This document shows positions 43,023 through 52,733 of a DNA stretch of 64,000 nucleotides, one piece after another. The DNA comes from Paracoccus zeaxanthinifaciens ATCC 21588 (lineage in GTDB: Bacteria > Pseudomonadota > Alphaproteobacteria > Rhodobacterales > Rhodobacteraceae): assembly GCF_000420145.1 (NCBI RefSeq), contig NZ_ATUJ01000004.1, positions 186,001-250,000 on the forward strand, written 5' to 3'. A program made the position numbers and the translations under genes. Numbering within the stretch: position 1 is the first letter of the stretch; every line of letters starts with the position of its first letter. The notes below the pieces were generated by a model. That model saw only the letters and a list, made by a program, of their open reading frames with translations, had not been told where the DNA came from and made no database searches.

Positions 43023-46000
43023 CGCGGCATCCACACGCGGACCAGCGACAGCAGCTTGTCAACGTCCAGGGGCTTGGGCAGGTAATCGTTCGCGCCCGCC
43101 GCAAGGCACTGGTTCTGGTCCTCGGCCATGGCCTTGGCGGTCAGCATGATGATGGGCAGGGTCTTCCAGCGGTCGATGCGGCGGATCTCCTTGGTGGCGG
43201 TCAGGCCGTCCATCTCGGGCATCATCACGTCCATCAGCACCAGGTCGACCGAAGGCGCGCCCCCGTCCGCCACGCGCCCGAGCGCCTCCAGCGCCTCGCG
43301 GCCGTTCCGCGCGATCTGGACGGTCGCGCCATGCGGTTCGAACACACCGGTCAGCGCATAGACGTTGCGGATGTCGTCCTCGACCACGAGGATGCGGCGG
43401 CCTTCCAGCTGGGCATCGCGGTTCAGCGACTGGGCCAGCATCTCCCGCTGCTTCTCGGGCAGGTCGCTGACGACCTGGTGCAGGAACAGCGTCACCTCGT
43501 TGATCAGGCGCTCGGGCGATTTGGCGCCCTTGATGATGATGGACTTGGAATAGCGGCGCAGGCGCTGTTCCTCGGTGTCCGACAGGGCGCGGGCGGTATA
43601 GACGATGACCGGCGGGAAGGATGCCATCCCGTCGCCGTCAAGCTGCTGCAGCAGGTCGAAGCCGGACGCGTCGGGCAGCGTCATGTCCAGCACGATGCAA
43701 TCCACCGTCTGGCTGCGGCAGACCTCCAGCGCCTCGGCGGCGGTGCCGGCGCCGATCGTCTCGACCTCGTCGCTGGCCAGAAGCGCGCGCAGACCCTCCA
43801 TCTGGGCGGGATCGTCCTCGACGATCAGCACGCGGCGCATCCGGCTCTCGAGCCGCGCCTCGAGGTTGCGGATCGCGCTGGCCAGTTCGGCCCGCTCGAC
43901 GGGTTTGAGCATATAGCTCATGGCACCCTGCGCCAGCGCCTCCTTGGTGCGATCCTCGGCCGAGACGACATGCACGGGGATGTGCCGCGTGCGCGTGTCG
44001 CGCTTCAGGCGATCCAGCACCGACAGGCCGGAATGGTCGGGCAGGCCCATGTCCAGCACGACCGCATGCGGCAGGAAGTGACGCGCCGCGCGCACGGCGT
44101 CGTCGGCCCGTCCCACGCAGACGGCGCGGAAGCCCAGTTCGCGCGCAAGGTCCAGCAGGATCTGCGCGAAGACCGCGTCATCCTCGACCACCAGCATCAC
44201 GCGGTCGTCGCTGCCGACGATGGCGCGGTCGTCCTCGACCCCCGGCAGGGCGTCGAACATCAGCGGATCGCCCTGCGGCTCGGTCTCGAATGTGGGGGCA
44301 TCGCGGCGGCGCGGGGCGGGTGCGGGCGCGGCCTGCTGGCGCGCGGGCGTCGCGGGCAGGATCAGCGTGAAGGTGCTGCCCTCGCCCGGGGTGCTGTCCA
44401 GCGTGATGCGCCCGCCCAGCAGGTCCGCCAGTTCACGAGAAATCGACAGCCCCAGCCCCGTCCCCCCGAACCTGCGAGAGATCGTGCCGTCGGCCTGCCG
44501 GAAGGCGTCGAACACCGCCTCGTGCTGGGCGGGGTCGATGCCGATGCCTGTATCCTTGACCGCGAAGGCGATCTCCTGACCGCGCTTCGAAATGTCCAGC
44601 GTCACGCGCCCCTTCTCGGTGAATTTCAGCGCGTTCGAGATGAAATTGCGCAGGACCTGTTCCAGCCGCGTGCGGTCGCTTTCGAATTCGACCATGTCGG
44701 GCGCGATCTGCGCGGCGACCTGCAGGCCCTTGGCGCGGGCCTGCGCCTCGAAGCCGCGCATCAGCTTGTCGGCCAGCTGGGCGGGGTCGATATGGTCGCG
44801 TGCAAGGTCCAGCTTGCCCGCCTCGATCTTGGACAGATCCAGGATGTCGTTGATCAGCGCCAGCAGATCCTTGCCCGAGCTTTCGATCGTCTCGGCCCAA
44901 CGGACCTGTTCGTCCGACATGTTGCGGCCGCGGTTCTCGGCCAGAAGGCGCGACATGATCAGCAGCGCGTTCAGGGGCGTGCGCAGCTCGTGCGACATGT
45001 TGGCGACGAATTCGGACTTGTAGCGGCTCTCGCGCTCCAGCTCGGATGCCTGATCCTCGAGCATGCGGCGCGCGCCCGCCAGCGCGTCTCGCTGTTCTTC
45101 CAGTTCCTGCGTCTGGCTTTCCAGCTGGGCGTTCTGCTGTTCCAGCTCGGCCTGCTGGGTTTCAAGCCGCTGCTGGCTGTCCTGCAGGGCGCGGGTCTGT
45201 TCCTCCAGCTCCTCGTTGGTGGCGGCAAGTTCCTCGGTATGGCTGCGCAGTTCCTCGGACTGGCGGCGCGTTTCCTCCAGCAGTTCCTGGACCTGTTCGC
45301 GGATCAGCGCGGTGCGGATGCCGATGCCCAGCTGTTCGGAAATCAGCTCCGCAAGCTCGTCCAGCCGCCCCGAGGGCAGCTGGTCCAGCCCCAGCTCGAT
45401 CACGCCATTGACCTGCCGGCCATCCTTCAGCGGCACCAGCAGCGTATGCGGCGAACGACCCCGAGCCAGCCCGGATCCCCAACCAAGCGCCTCGGACGGG
45501 GCCAGCCTCAGCGTCAGCGGGACGCCTTCGGACACGCAGCGCGCCAGATGCCCGCCCGACGGCATGATCTTGTCGGGCAACGAGGTTTCGTCCACCCCCC
45601 AGCCCGAGGCGCGCTCGAAGATCCCGTTGCGGCGGATATACACGACGCCAGCCAGCGCGCCGATGCGGGGCGACAGGGTTTCCAGCACGCGGTGCGACAG
45701 CTTGTCGGGCGACAGCTCTCCCTCGATCGCGCGGGCAAGGTCGATGCGGATCTCGTTGACCCATTCGTCGCGCATCAGCCGCACGCGGTTGCGGATCAAC
45801 GCCCGCCCCACCACGCCGAGCGTCAGGAAGATCGCCGCCGCCATCGTCCGGTTCGCCATGGCCAGGCGCGGATCGATCCCCGTGCGGTCCGCCGCGAAGC
45901 CATAGACCATCCCGGCGCAGGCGATGACCGCGACGATCGGCGGCAGCCAGGCGCGTTCGCTTGCAAAGGACAGGGCCAGTGGCACGGCATAGCCGAGCCA

Positions 46001-46102
46001 GACGGCGGTCCCCAAAGGCACGTTGGGCTCGAACGCCAGAACGACGACGAGCGAGGCAAGGACCATCGCGAAGATGGTCATATCCTTGGAATTGACGGAC
46101 AT
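43019..46102 (-). CDS. Membrane hybrid histidine kinase with three C-terminal receivers
   Basis: Sensor protein of 1027 aa. Four N-terminal helices (residues about 8-115) are followed by a GAF-like region, a long Q/E-rich coiled coil (about 264-354, [20 protein letters not shown]), HisKA with phospho-His in [17 protein letters not shown] near residue 371, HATPase_c ([20 protein letters not shown]), and three receivers beginning near 632, 753 and 902 with phospho-Asp in [18 protein letters not shown] and VLMDVMMPE. The third, with its [11 protein letters not shown], is closest to standard phosphoacceptors. It heads an operon with CheR and an HWE kinase. The start [11 protein letters not shown] follows TCAGGA. 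Confidence 0.9.
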   Translation of the reverse strand: MSVNSKDMTIFAMVLASLVVVLAFEPNVPLGTAVWLGYAVPLALSFASERAWLPPIVAVIACAGMVYGFAADRTGIDPRLAMANRTMAAAIFLTLGVVGRALIRNRVRLMRDEWVNEIRIDLARAIEGELSPDKLSHRVLETLSPRIGALAGVVYIRRNGIFERASGWGVDETSLPDKIMPSGGHLARCVSEGVPLTLRLAPSEALGWGSGLARGRSPHTLLVPLKDGRQVNGVIELGLDQLPSGRLDELAELISEQLGIGIRTALIREQVQELLEETRRQSEELRSHTEELAATNEELEEQTRALQDSQQRLETQQAELEQQNAQLESQTQELEEQRDALAGARRMLEDQASELERESRYKSEFVANMSHELRTPLNALLIMSRLLAENRGRNMSDEQVRWAETIESSGKDLLALINDILDLSKIEAGKLDLARDHIDPAQLADKLMRGFEAQARAKGLQVAAQIAPDMVEFESDRTRLEQVLRNFISNALKFTEKGRVTLDISKRGQEIAFAVKDTGIGIDPAQHEAVFDAFRQADGTISRRFGGTGLGLSISRELADLLGGRITLDSTPGEGSTFTLILPATPARQQAAPAPAPRRRDAPTFETEPQGDPLMFDALPGVEDDRAIVGSDDRVMLVVEDDAVFAQILLDLARELGFRAVCVGRADDAVRAARHFLPHAVVLDMGLPDHSGLSVLDRLKRDTRTRHIPVHVVSAEDRTKEALAQGAMSYMLKPVERAELASAIRNLEARLESRMRRVLIVEDDPAQMEGLRALLASDEVETIGAGTAAEALEVCRSQTVDCIVLDMTLPDASGFDLLQQLDGDGMASFPPVIVYTARALSDTEEQRLRRYSKSIIIKGAKSPERLINEVTLFLHQVVSDLPEKQREMLAQSLNRDAQLEGRRILVVEDDIRNVYALTGVFEPHGATVQIARNGREALEALGRVADGGAPSVDLVLMDVMMPEMDGLTATKEIRRIDRWKTLPIIMLTAKAMAEDQNQCLAAGANDYLPKPLDVDKLLSLVRVWMPR

Positions 46103-46352
46103 TCCTGACTTCTCAGCCTTTCGAGACAAACCGCTGCAAAACGCAAACTCGTGGCGAACGGTTCGGTTCAACGGAAAGTGAAGTTTTTCTGAAGGGAAAG
46201 CGGACCCTGCCCGCGCCGAATGCATATAGGCCCTGGTGGGCATTGTCAAAATCCGCGCGGAAAGGTCGCAGGAAAATCGCACCCTTGGGGCGGAACACGC
46301 GCCCGCGGGTCGCGTTGGCCCCAGACTGTCATCCGAATGTCAAAGGTCGTTC

Positions 46353-47099
46353 ATGCCCATCCTCTCGGCTCCGCTTGCGTCCTATTTCCAGCGCCCCGCC
46401 CTGCGGGCGACGGGGGACGGGCGATTGCCGAAGGGGCTGCCGGTCGCGGTCGTCGCGGGTGTGATCCTGACCTGGGCGGCATCCGCAACGGTCGGGGCCG
46501 CCGCCACGGCATGGGCCGGAATGGTCGGCTTCGCCATCGCCGCCGCGGGGATCGCGCAGCTGATGCGATGGCACTATCCGCATCGCGCCTTCGGGGGCTG
46601 CAACACCGTCACGCTGATGCGAGTCGCGCTGACGGCGGCGCTGATCTCGGCGCTTGCCGGGGGGCAGGCTGCTGGCTGGGCCGTTGCCGTGGTGGCGTCG
46701 GTCGCCCTGACGATGGACGGGCTGGACGGCTGGCTGGCGCGGCGCAGCGGGCTGTCATCCGATTTCGGCGCACGCTTCGACATGGAGGTGGACGCGGCCC
46801 TGGCCTTCGTGCTGTCGCTGCACGCGATGCTGGGCGGACCCATCGGCGCCGAGGTGCTGTTCCTCGGGGTCATGCGCTATGCCTTCGTGATCGCGGGCGT
46901 CTGCCACCACGCCTTCCGCCAGCCGCTGCCGCCGAGCTTCCTGCGCAAATGCATCTGCGTGCTGCAACTGGGCACCCTGATCCTGCTGCAACTGCCGATC
47001 CTGTCGCCCGATGCCGCGATCATCATCGGTCGCGTCGCCGCCGGTGCGCTGATATGGTCCTTCGGAACCGATGCGATCTGGCTGTGGAGACATCGTTGA
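46353..47099 (+). CDS. CDP-alcohol phosphatidyltransferase family protein
   Basis: Inner-membrane transferase of 248 aa with about six helices. The complete catalytic signature DGxxARx8Gx3Dx3D is present, beginning DGWLARRSGLSSDFGARF and ending in the D of MEVD. These enzymes displace CMP from a CDP-alcohol (CDP-diacylglycerol or a CDP-polyol). The acceptor is unknown; the order and neighbours differ from pgsA, pssA or pcs. The ATG follows AAAGG with seven bases of spacing. It heads a four-gene operon, overlapping the next gene by four bases. Confidence 0.87.
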   Translation: MPILSAPLASYFQRPALRATGDGRLPKGLPVAVVAGVILTWAASATVGAAATAWAGMVGFAIAAAGIAQLMRWHYPHRAFGGCNTVTLMRVALTAALISALAGGQAAGWAVAVVASVALTMDGLDGWLARRSGLSSDFGARFDMEVDAALAFVLSLHAMLGGPIGAEVLFLGVMRYAFVIAGVCHHAFRQPLPPSFLRKCICVLQLGTLILLQLPILSPDAAIIIGRVAAGALIWSFGTDAIWLWRHR

Positions 47100-48655
47100 T
47101 CCGACGGGCTGCCCCGCTTCTGATTTCGGCACTGCTGCTGCATGCGATCACGGCCCTGCCGTCATCGCCCGGCGCGATGCGCATCGACGCATGGCTGCGC
47201 CCTGCCCCCGAACTGCTGGTCCTGCTGCTGATGCTGGTCCTGCTGGGCGACCGTGCAGCCTCGCGTGCCCTGCGCATGGCCGCGACCGTCACCATCGGCG
47301 TGCTGAGCATCCTGAAACTGGCCGATATCGCCATGCAGATGGCACTGGGGCGCAGGTTCAACCTGGTCGCCGACATCCCGCTGATCGACGCCTCGGTCCG
47401 GTTGATCGCGGGCGCGGTCGGGCGGATCGGCGCGGTGCTGCTGGTCGTGGCCGCGATCCTTGCGGCCTTCGCGATCTTCCGGTCGCTGTGGTGGGCCCTC
47501 GGGCGCTGGTCGCGGGCGGGCGTTCCCGCGGCGATCCCCGTGATCGCGCTCGCGGGTCTGACCCTCGCGATGAACCCCGCGCCGATGCTGTGGAACTATG
47601 GCGCAGGCCAGATCCGCACCGCGCGCGCCACCACGACCGAGCTTGCGAAGTTCCGCGTGGCCGCCGCACAGGACGACGCCGCCCGCATCGCCCAGCCCTT
47701 CGGCCTGATCGACCGCGACGTGATCTTCGTTTTTATCGAGAGCTATGGCAGGGCCAGCTTCGACGTGCCGCGATATGCCGCGACCCATCTGCCGATCCTG
47801 CGCGATGCGGCCGCCGATCTGGACCGTGCGGGCCTTGCGATGCGCTCGGGGTTCCTGACCTCGCCCACGCATGGCGGCCAGAGCTGGCTGGCCCATGCAA
47901 CCTTCGCGAACGGTCTGCGGATCGAGGGGCAGACCCGCTATCGCGCGGCGCTGGCAAGCGGGCGGCAGACGCTGTTCCACATCGCGCAGGATGCCGGGTT
48001 GCGGACCGCAGCCGTGATGCCCGCGATCACCCGCCTCTGGCCCGAGGCCCGGGAAATGGGCTTCGACACCGTGCTGGACGCGAAGGCCCTCGACTACAGG
48101 GGGCTGCCCTTCAACTGGGTCACGATGCCCGACCAGTTCACGCTGGCCGCGATGGACCGCAAGCTGCGCGGCACCGCCGATGCGCCGCTTCTGGCGCAGG
48201 TGGCGCTGATATCCTCTCACGCGCCATGGACGCCGATCCCGTCGATGATCCCGTGGGACCAGGTCGCCGATGGACGCGAATTCGACGAGATGGCCCGCAG
48301 CGGCGATACGCCCAAGACCGTCTGGCGCGATCGCGAACGCGTCCGGGAACAATACGGAAAGTCCATCGACTATGCCCTGCGCGCGGTTACGGAGTATGCG
48401 GCGCTGCATGCCGACGATCCGCCGCTGCTGGTGCTGGTGGGCGATCATCAGGCGGCAAGCTCTATCGGGTTGGATGAACGTCACGAGGTGCCGATCCATG
48501 TCATCGGCCCCGACCACCTGGTGCGCCGAACTGCCGAATGGGGCCTGACCCCCGGCCTGATCCCCGAAGCGGGCAGCCCCGCCATCCCGATGGAGGAGAT
48601 GCGCATGAACATCCTGCGCAGCTTCTCGGGGGATGCGGGCAGGCCGTGGTCATGA
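47096..48655 (+). CDS. Membrane-bound alkaline-phosphatase-superfamily (sulfatase/phosphotransferase-like) protein
   Basis: Protein of 519 aa with five N-terminal helices (to about residue 165) and a periplasmic alkaline-phosphatase-superfamily domain, the architecture of LtaS, OpgB and EptA. Metal-site motifs: DVIFVFIESYGRASFD, a nucleophile region TSPTHGGQSWLAHATF in which the Thr is the likely nucleophile, and LLVLVGDHQAASS. It probably transfers a phosphoryl-alcohol head group to a lipid or glycan outside the inner membrane; substrate unknown. The TTG at 47096 overlaps the previous stop (TTGA) and lies five bases after GGAGA; a GTG at 47084 is the alternative. Confidence 0.82.
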   Translation: MIRRAAPLLISALLLHAITALPSSPGAMRIDAWLRPAPELLVLLLMLVLLGDRAASRALRMAATVTIGVLSILKLADIAMQMALGRRFNLVADIPLIDASVRLIAGAVGRIGAVLLVVAAILAAFAIFRSLWWALGRWSRAGVPAAIPVIALAGLTLAMNPAPMLWNYGAGQIRTARATTTELAKFRVAAAQDDAARIAQPFGLIDRDVIFVFIESYGRASFDVPRYAATHLPILRDAAADLDRAGLAMRSGFLTSPTHGGQSWLAHATFANGLRIEGQTRYRAALASGRQTLFHIAQDAGLRTAAVMPAITRLWPEAREMGFDTVLDAKALDYRGLPFNWVTMPDQFTLAAMDRKLRGTADAPLLAQVALISSHAPWTPIPSMIPWDQVADGREFDEMARSGDTPKTVWRDRERVREQYGKSIDYALRAVTEYAALHADDPPLLVLVGDHQAASSIGLDERHEVPIHVIGPDHLVRRTAEWGLTPGLIPEAGSPAIPMEEMRMNILRSFSGDAGRPWS

Positions 48656-49506
48656 CCATGGCGCGGGCGCTTCGCATCATCGTCGCCATCGCGATCCTGT
48701 CGGCCCTGTGGTGGGGTCTGGACGGCCAGCGCGCATTGGGATTGCTGGCCGCCGCCGATCCGCGCTGGCTGGTCGCCGCGCTGGCCGCGCTGAGCCTCCA
48801 GACCCTGCTGTCGGCATGGCGCTGGCAGATCACCGCGCGGTTCTTCGGCCAGACGATCCCGCTGCGGGCGGCGGTCGCGGAATACTATCTTGCGCAGATC
48901 GTGAACCAGTCGCTGCCCGGCGGGATCGCGGGCGATGCGGGCCGCGCCTACCGCGCGCGTCATGACGGCGGGCTGCGCCGCGCGGGCAGCGCGGTCGTGG
49001 TGGAACGCGTTCTGGGTCAGGTCGCGCTGCTGGCCGTGCTGCTGGCGGGGCTGGCGCTGCCATTCGGCCCTGACCTGCCCGCCACGCTGCACCGCGCCAT
49101 CCTGATCGGAGGGGTGATCGCAGGCATCGCGCTGCTTCTGGTGCCGCGACCCGCGCTGACACCCGGCTTCGTCGCGCATCAGGTGGCGCTGAACCTGGCC
49201 ATCACCGCGCTGAACATCGCGGGCTTTGCGATGGCCGCCCGCGCGACGGGCAGCATCATCGCACCCGGTCAGGCGATGGTCCTTGTGCCGCTGATCCTGC
49301 TGACCATGATCCTGCCCGTCACCATCGCGGGCTGGGGTCTGCGCGAGGGCGCGGCCGCCGCGCTGTTCCCGCTGATCGGCGCCTCGTCCGAAGCGGGGCT
49401 GGCGGCCAGCATGGCCTTCGGGCTGGTCTTTCTGACCGCGACACTTCCCGGCATCGCGGTGATCGGCCGCGATACCGCAATCGCCCTGACCCGGACGAGG
49501 ATATGA
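48652..49506 (+). CDS. UPF0104 / LPG synthase-type flippase-domain protein
   Basis: Integral membrane protein of 284 aa, about eight helices, matching the N-terminal flippase domain of lysylphosphatidylglycerol synthase (AglD/MprF-TM, UPF0104). Family segments: FFGQTIPLRAAVAEYYLAQI, NQSLPGGIAGDAGRAYRARH, VVVERVLGQVALL and the closing PVTIAGWGLREGAAAALFPL. It lacks the soluble MprF synthase domain, so it is expected to move a lipid or lipid-linked intermediate. The ATG overlaps the previous stop (ATGA); MARAL two codons later is possible. Confidence 0.85.
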   Translation: MTMARALRIIVAIAILSALWWGLDGQRALGLLAAADPRWLVAALAALSLQTLLSAWRWQITARFFGQTIPLRAAVAEYYLAQIVNQSLPGGIAGDAGRAYRARHDGGLRRAGSAVVVERVLGQVALLAVLLAGLALPFGPDLPATLHRAILIGGVIAGIALLLVPRPALTPGFVAHQVALNLAITALNIAGFAMAARATGSIIAPGQAMVLVPLILLTMILPVTIAGWGLREGAAAALFPLIGASSEAGLAASMAFGLVFLTATLPGIAVIGRDTAIALTRTRI

Positions 49507-50555
49507 CCACAAAACGACCCGCGACCTTCGTTCTTCCCGGAGACATCACGACGCTGACCGGAGGCTATCTCTATGACCGGCACCTGGTCGATCATCTGCG
49601 CCTGCAAGGGCGCGAGATGCAGGTGCTGTCCCTGTCCGACAGTTTCCCGACGCCCGATGCCGACCAGATGGACCGGGCCATGCAGGCGCTGGCCGACATC
49701 CCGCAGGACCGCGTGGCCATCGTGGACGGGCTGGCCTTCGGCGCCATGGACACCGCGCGGCTGGCGCAGGTGCGGGCGCCGCTGGTCGCGATGATCCACC
49801 ACCCGCTGGCGCAGGAAAGCGCCCTGTCCCCCGATCTGCGCCAGCACCTGTACCAGACCGAGCGTGCGAACCTTGCGCTGGTGCGCCACATCCTGGTCCC
49901 CAGCCCCCATACGCGGCAGATGCTGGTCGAACGCTATGACGTCGCGCCGGACCGCATCACCGTCGCGCGTCCCGGCACCGCCGCGCGGGCGACGACGCCC
50001 GCCCGACCGCAGGACCCGCCGCTGATCCTGTCGGTCGGCATCCTGCATCCGCGCAAGGGGCACGACCTGCTGCTGGCCGCGTTTGCACGGCTGCACGATC
50101 TGGACTGGCGCGCGGTGATCGTGGGCAGCCCCTGGGACCGGGATCACGCGCGGATGCTGGCCGATCAGGTCGCGGGCGGCTGGCTGGCCGACCGGGTCCA
50201 GCTGGCGGGCCGGGTCGATGACGACCGGCTGCAATCGCTCTATGGCGCGGCGGGGATCTTCGCGCTGGCAACCCGATACGAGGGTTACGGCATCGTCTTC
50301 GACGAGGCGCTGTCCCATGGGCTGCCCATCGTCAGCACGCGGGTCGGCGCGGTGCCCGATACCGTTCCGCGCGATGCGGGCATCCTTGTTCCGCCGGAAA
50401 ACATCGCGGCACTGACCGAAGCGCTGCGCGATCTGCTGACCGACCCCGCACAGCGCAAGGCCCGCGCGGATGCCGCGTGGCAGGCGGGACGCGATCTGCC
50501 CGGCTGGGACGACACCGCGCGGGTCGCGGCAGGCGTGCTGGACGCCATCGGCTGA
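49503..50555 (+). CDS. GT4-type glycosyltransferase
   Basis: Glycosyltransferase of 350 aa with a GT-B fold. The N-terminal domain has the loop GDITTLTGGYLYDRHLV; the donor domain (from about residue 170) has LILSVGILHPRKGHDLLLAAF, LAGRVDDDRLQSLYGAA and the E-x7-E motif in RYEGYGIVFDEALSHGLPIV. These are GT4 marks. It ends the four-gene operon, overlapping the flippase-like gene by four bases, and probably glycosylates the lipid made there. Sugar and acceptor are unknown. Confidence 0.88.
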   Translation: MTTKRPATFVLPGDITTLTGGYLYDRHLVDHLRLQGREMQVLSLSDSFPTPDADQMDRAMQALADIPQDRVAIVDGLAFGAMDTARLAQVRAPLVAMIHHPLAQESALSPDLRQHLYQTERANLALVRHILVPSPHTRQMLVERYDVAPDRITVARPGTAARATTPARPQDPPLILSVGILHPRKGHDLLLAAFARLHDLDWRAVIVGSPWDRDHARMLADQVAGGWLADRVQLAGRVDDDRLQSLYGAAGIFALATRYEGYGIVFDEALSHGLPIVSTRVGAVPDTVPRDAGILVPPENIAALTEALRDLLTDPAQRKARADAAWQAGRDLPGWDDTARVAAGVLDAIG

Positions 50556-50617
50556 GCCTTGCGACAGCGGCGCGATCGTGCATGGATGCGCGGGACCAAG
50601 GGATGAAGGGGATACCG

Positions 50618-51304
50618 ATGGACCAGCCGCAATACGTGATCACGCCGCCCGCGCAGGCCAGCGCGCCCGTTCTGGGCAGCAGCGCGCGCTTTCCCGTGCG
50701 CCGCATCTTCTGCGTGGGCCGCAACTATGCCGACCACGCCCGAGAGATGGGGCACGACCCGGATCGCGAACCGCCCTTCTTCTTCACCAAGCCCGCGGAT
50801 GCGCTGCTGACCGACGGCGCCGACCTGCCCTTCCCCTCGGCGACCGAGGATCTGCACCACGAGGCGGAGCTGGTCGTCGCGCTTGGCCAGGGCGGGCGCG
50901 ACATCGCGGTCGAGGATGCCGCGGGCCTGATCTGGGGGGCTGCCGCCGGGATCGACTTCACCCGCCGCGACCTTCAGGCCGAGGCCAAGCGCATGAGCCG
51001 CCCGTGGGACATGTCCAAGGGCTTCGACCATTCGGCGGCGTTGGGCGCGCTGACCCAGGGGCCCGCCCCCGAAAAGGGCCGCATCTGGCTGAGCGTAGAC
51101 GGAGAGATGCGCCAGGATGCCGACCTGTCGGACCTGATCTGGTCCATCCCCGAGGTCATCGCCCACCTGTCGCGTCTGGTGGCGCTGGCACCGGGCGACC
51201 TGATCTTCACCGGCACGCCCGCGGGCGTCAGCGCCGTCACGCGCGGGCAGCAGGTCAAGGTCGGCATCGAGGGGCTTGCCCCCCTCGATACCAGGATCGT
51301 CTGA
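50618..51304 (+). CDS. Fumarylacetoacetate hydrolase family protein
   Basis: Cytoplasmic C-C hydrolase of 228 aa. FAH-family motifs: FCVGRNYADHAREMG, FFTKPADAL, the metal-binding HHEAELVVALG, and IFTGTPAGVSAVTRG. The compact length and these segments resemble fumarylpyruvate hydrolase (NagK) and 2-keto-4-pentenoate-type hydratases/isomerases of aromatic catabolism. No ring-cleavage genes are nearby, so the substrate is open; oxaloacetate decarboxylase activity is another known option. It begins 62 bp after the glycosyltransferase and is convergent with phoB. Confidence 0.88.
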   Translation: MDQPQYVITPPAQASAPVLGSSARFPVRRIFCVGRNYADHAREMGHDPDREPPFFFTKPADALLTDGADLPFPSATEDLHHEAELVVALGQGGRDIAVEDAAGLIWGAAAGIDFTRRDLQAEAKRMSRPWDMSKGFDHSAALGALTQGPAPEKGRIWLSVDGEMRQDADLSDLIWSIPEVIAHLSRLVALAPGDLIFTGTPAGVSAVTRGQQVKVGIEGLAPLDTRIV

Positions 51305-51307
51305 GGA

Positions 51308-51997
51308 TCAGCCGAGCGAATAGCCCGTTCCGCGCACCGTGCGGACCGGGTTGTCGCCGCCGTTCTGCATCAGCGCCTTGCGCAGGCGGCCGACATGCAC
51401 GTCGATGGTGCGGGTATCGACATAGATGTCGCGCCCCCACACGCGGTCCAGAAGCTGCTCGCGCGTCCAGACGCGGCCGGGCTTCTCCATCAGCGTGGAC
51501 AGCAGGCGGAACTCGGTCGGGCCAAGGTGAAGGGGCGAGCCTGCGCGAAAGACGCGATGCTCGGCCGCGTCCAGCAGGATGTCCCCGAAGCTGAGCCTCT
51601 CGCCCATGCTGGCCGGGCGCGTGCGGCGCAGCTGCGTGCGCAGGCGTGCCATCAGCTCGACCACGGAATAGGGCTTGACGACGTAATCGTCGGCGCCGGT
51701 CTCCAAGCCGCGGACGCGGTCCACCTCTTCGCTGCGGGCCGACAGCATGATGATGGGGATCTGGCGCGTGGCGGGATCGGCCTTGACCTGGCGGCAGACC
51801 TCGATGCCCGAGACCTTGGGCATCATCCAGTCCAGCACGATCAGGTCGGGGTTTTCCTCCTGCACCAGAAGCAGCGCGTCCTCGCCATTGTCGGCGACGA
51901 CAACCTCGAAGCCCTCGGCCTCGAGGTTGTATTGCAGAACCTCGCGCTGCGCGCCCTCATCCTCGACGACCAGAACACAGGGGGCCTGACGCGTCAT
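51308..51997 (-). CDS. phoB: Phosphate regulon response regulator PhoB
   Basis: OmpR-type response regulator of 229 aa. The receiver has VLVVEDEGAQREVLQYN and the phospho-Asp in IVLDWMMPKVSG; the winged helix from about residue 130 ends in RTIDVHVGRLRKAL and VRTVRGTGYSL. The overall pattern is that of PhoB. It is the last gene of pstSCAB-phoU-phoB, three bases after phoU. The cognate sensor PhoR is not in this window, an arrangement seen in some alphaproteobacteria. Confidence 0.95.
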   Translation of the reverse strand: MTRQAPCVLVVEDEGAQREVLQYNLEAEGFEVVVADNGEDALLLVQEENPDLIVLDWMMPKVSGIEVCRQVKADPATRQIPIIMLSARSEEVDRVRGLETGADDYVVKPYSVVELMARLRTQLRRTRPASMGERLSFGDILLDAAEHRVFRAGSPLHLGPTEFRLLSTLMEKPGRVWTREQLLDRVWGRDIYVDTRTIDVHVGRLRKALMQNGGDNPVRTVRGTGYSLG

Positions 51998-52000
51998 GGA

Positions 52001-52714
52001 TCAGCCCTCTTCCGCGATCATGGGAACGCTGCTGGCCTTGGGGCGGGCATCCTCGGGGATGTCGCCCGTCACCAGATAGATGACCTGCTCGCAGATCGAG
52101 GTCGCGTGGTCGCCCATGCGCTCGACGTTCTTGGCGATGAAATGCAGATGCATGCAGGCCGTGATGTTGCGCGGATCTTCCATCATGTGGGTCAGGAATT
52201 CGCGGAACAGGGCGTTGTACATCTGGTCGACTTCCAGGTCGCGCTGGCGCACGTCCTCGGCCAGGTCGGCGTCGCGGCGGATATAGCTGTCCAGCGAATC
52301 CTGCAGCATCTTGTTGACCGCCCCGCTCATGCGGCGAAGGGCCATGCCGGCACCCTCGATCGGGGGCATCTGCGACAGGACGCTAGAGCGCTTGGCCATG
52401 TTCTTGGCGAAATCGCCCACGCGTTCCAGCGAGGCGGCGATCTTCATGACGGCCAGGACCATGCGCAGGTCGGTCGCGGTGGGCGCGCGCAGGGCGATCA
52501 GGCGGGCGGCGTCCTCGTTGATCTGGATTTCCAGCGCGTCGATGGCCTTGTCGCGGCGGCGGACATCCTCGGCCAGGTCCTCGTCGCGGGAATCCAGCGC
52601 GGTGGCGGCGTCGGTGATCGCGGCCTCGACCATGCCGCCCATCTTCACGACCAGCGCCTGGATGGTTTCCAGGTCGCGGTCGAATGCGGACGAGATATGC
52701 TTGTCGCGGTTCAT
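52001..52714 (-). CDS. phoU: Phosphate transport regulator PhoU
   Basis: Cytoplasmic helical-bundle protein of 237 aa with two PhoU repeats. Conserved segments are HISSAFDRDLETIQALVVKM at the start, then RRDKAIDALEIQINEDAARL and AKNVERMGDHATSICEQVIYLV near the end. It mediates signalling between the Pst transporter and PhoR/PhoB and prevents toxic phosphate uptake. AAAGGA precedes the ATG. It sits between pstB and phoB. Confidence 0.95.
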   Translation of the reverse strand: MNRDKHISSAFDRDLETIQALVVKMGGMVEAAITDAATALDSRDEDLAEDVRRRDKAIDALEIQINEDAARLIALRAPTATDLRMVLAVMKIAASLERVGDFAKNMAKRSSVLSQMPPIEGAGMALRRMSGAVNKMLQDSLDSYIRRDADLAEDVRQRDLEVDQMYNALFREFLTHMMEDPRNITACMHLHFIAKNVERMGDHATSICEQVIYLVTGDIPEDARPKASSVPMIAEEG

Positions 52715-52733
52715 GTGCTGTCCTTTCGCGCGC

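Noticed and set aside
42824..46108. Plus-strand open frame of about 1090 codons opposite the hybrid kinase
   Set aside because: Same low-complexity composition; the minus strand encodes an intact kinase with three receivers and conserved motifs.
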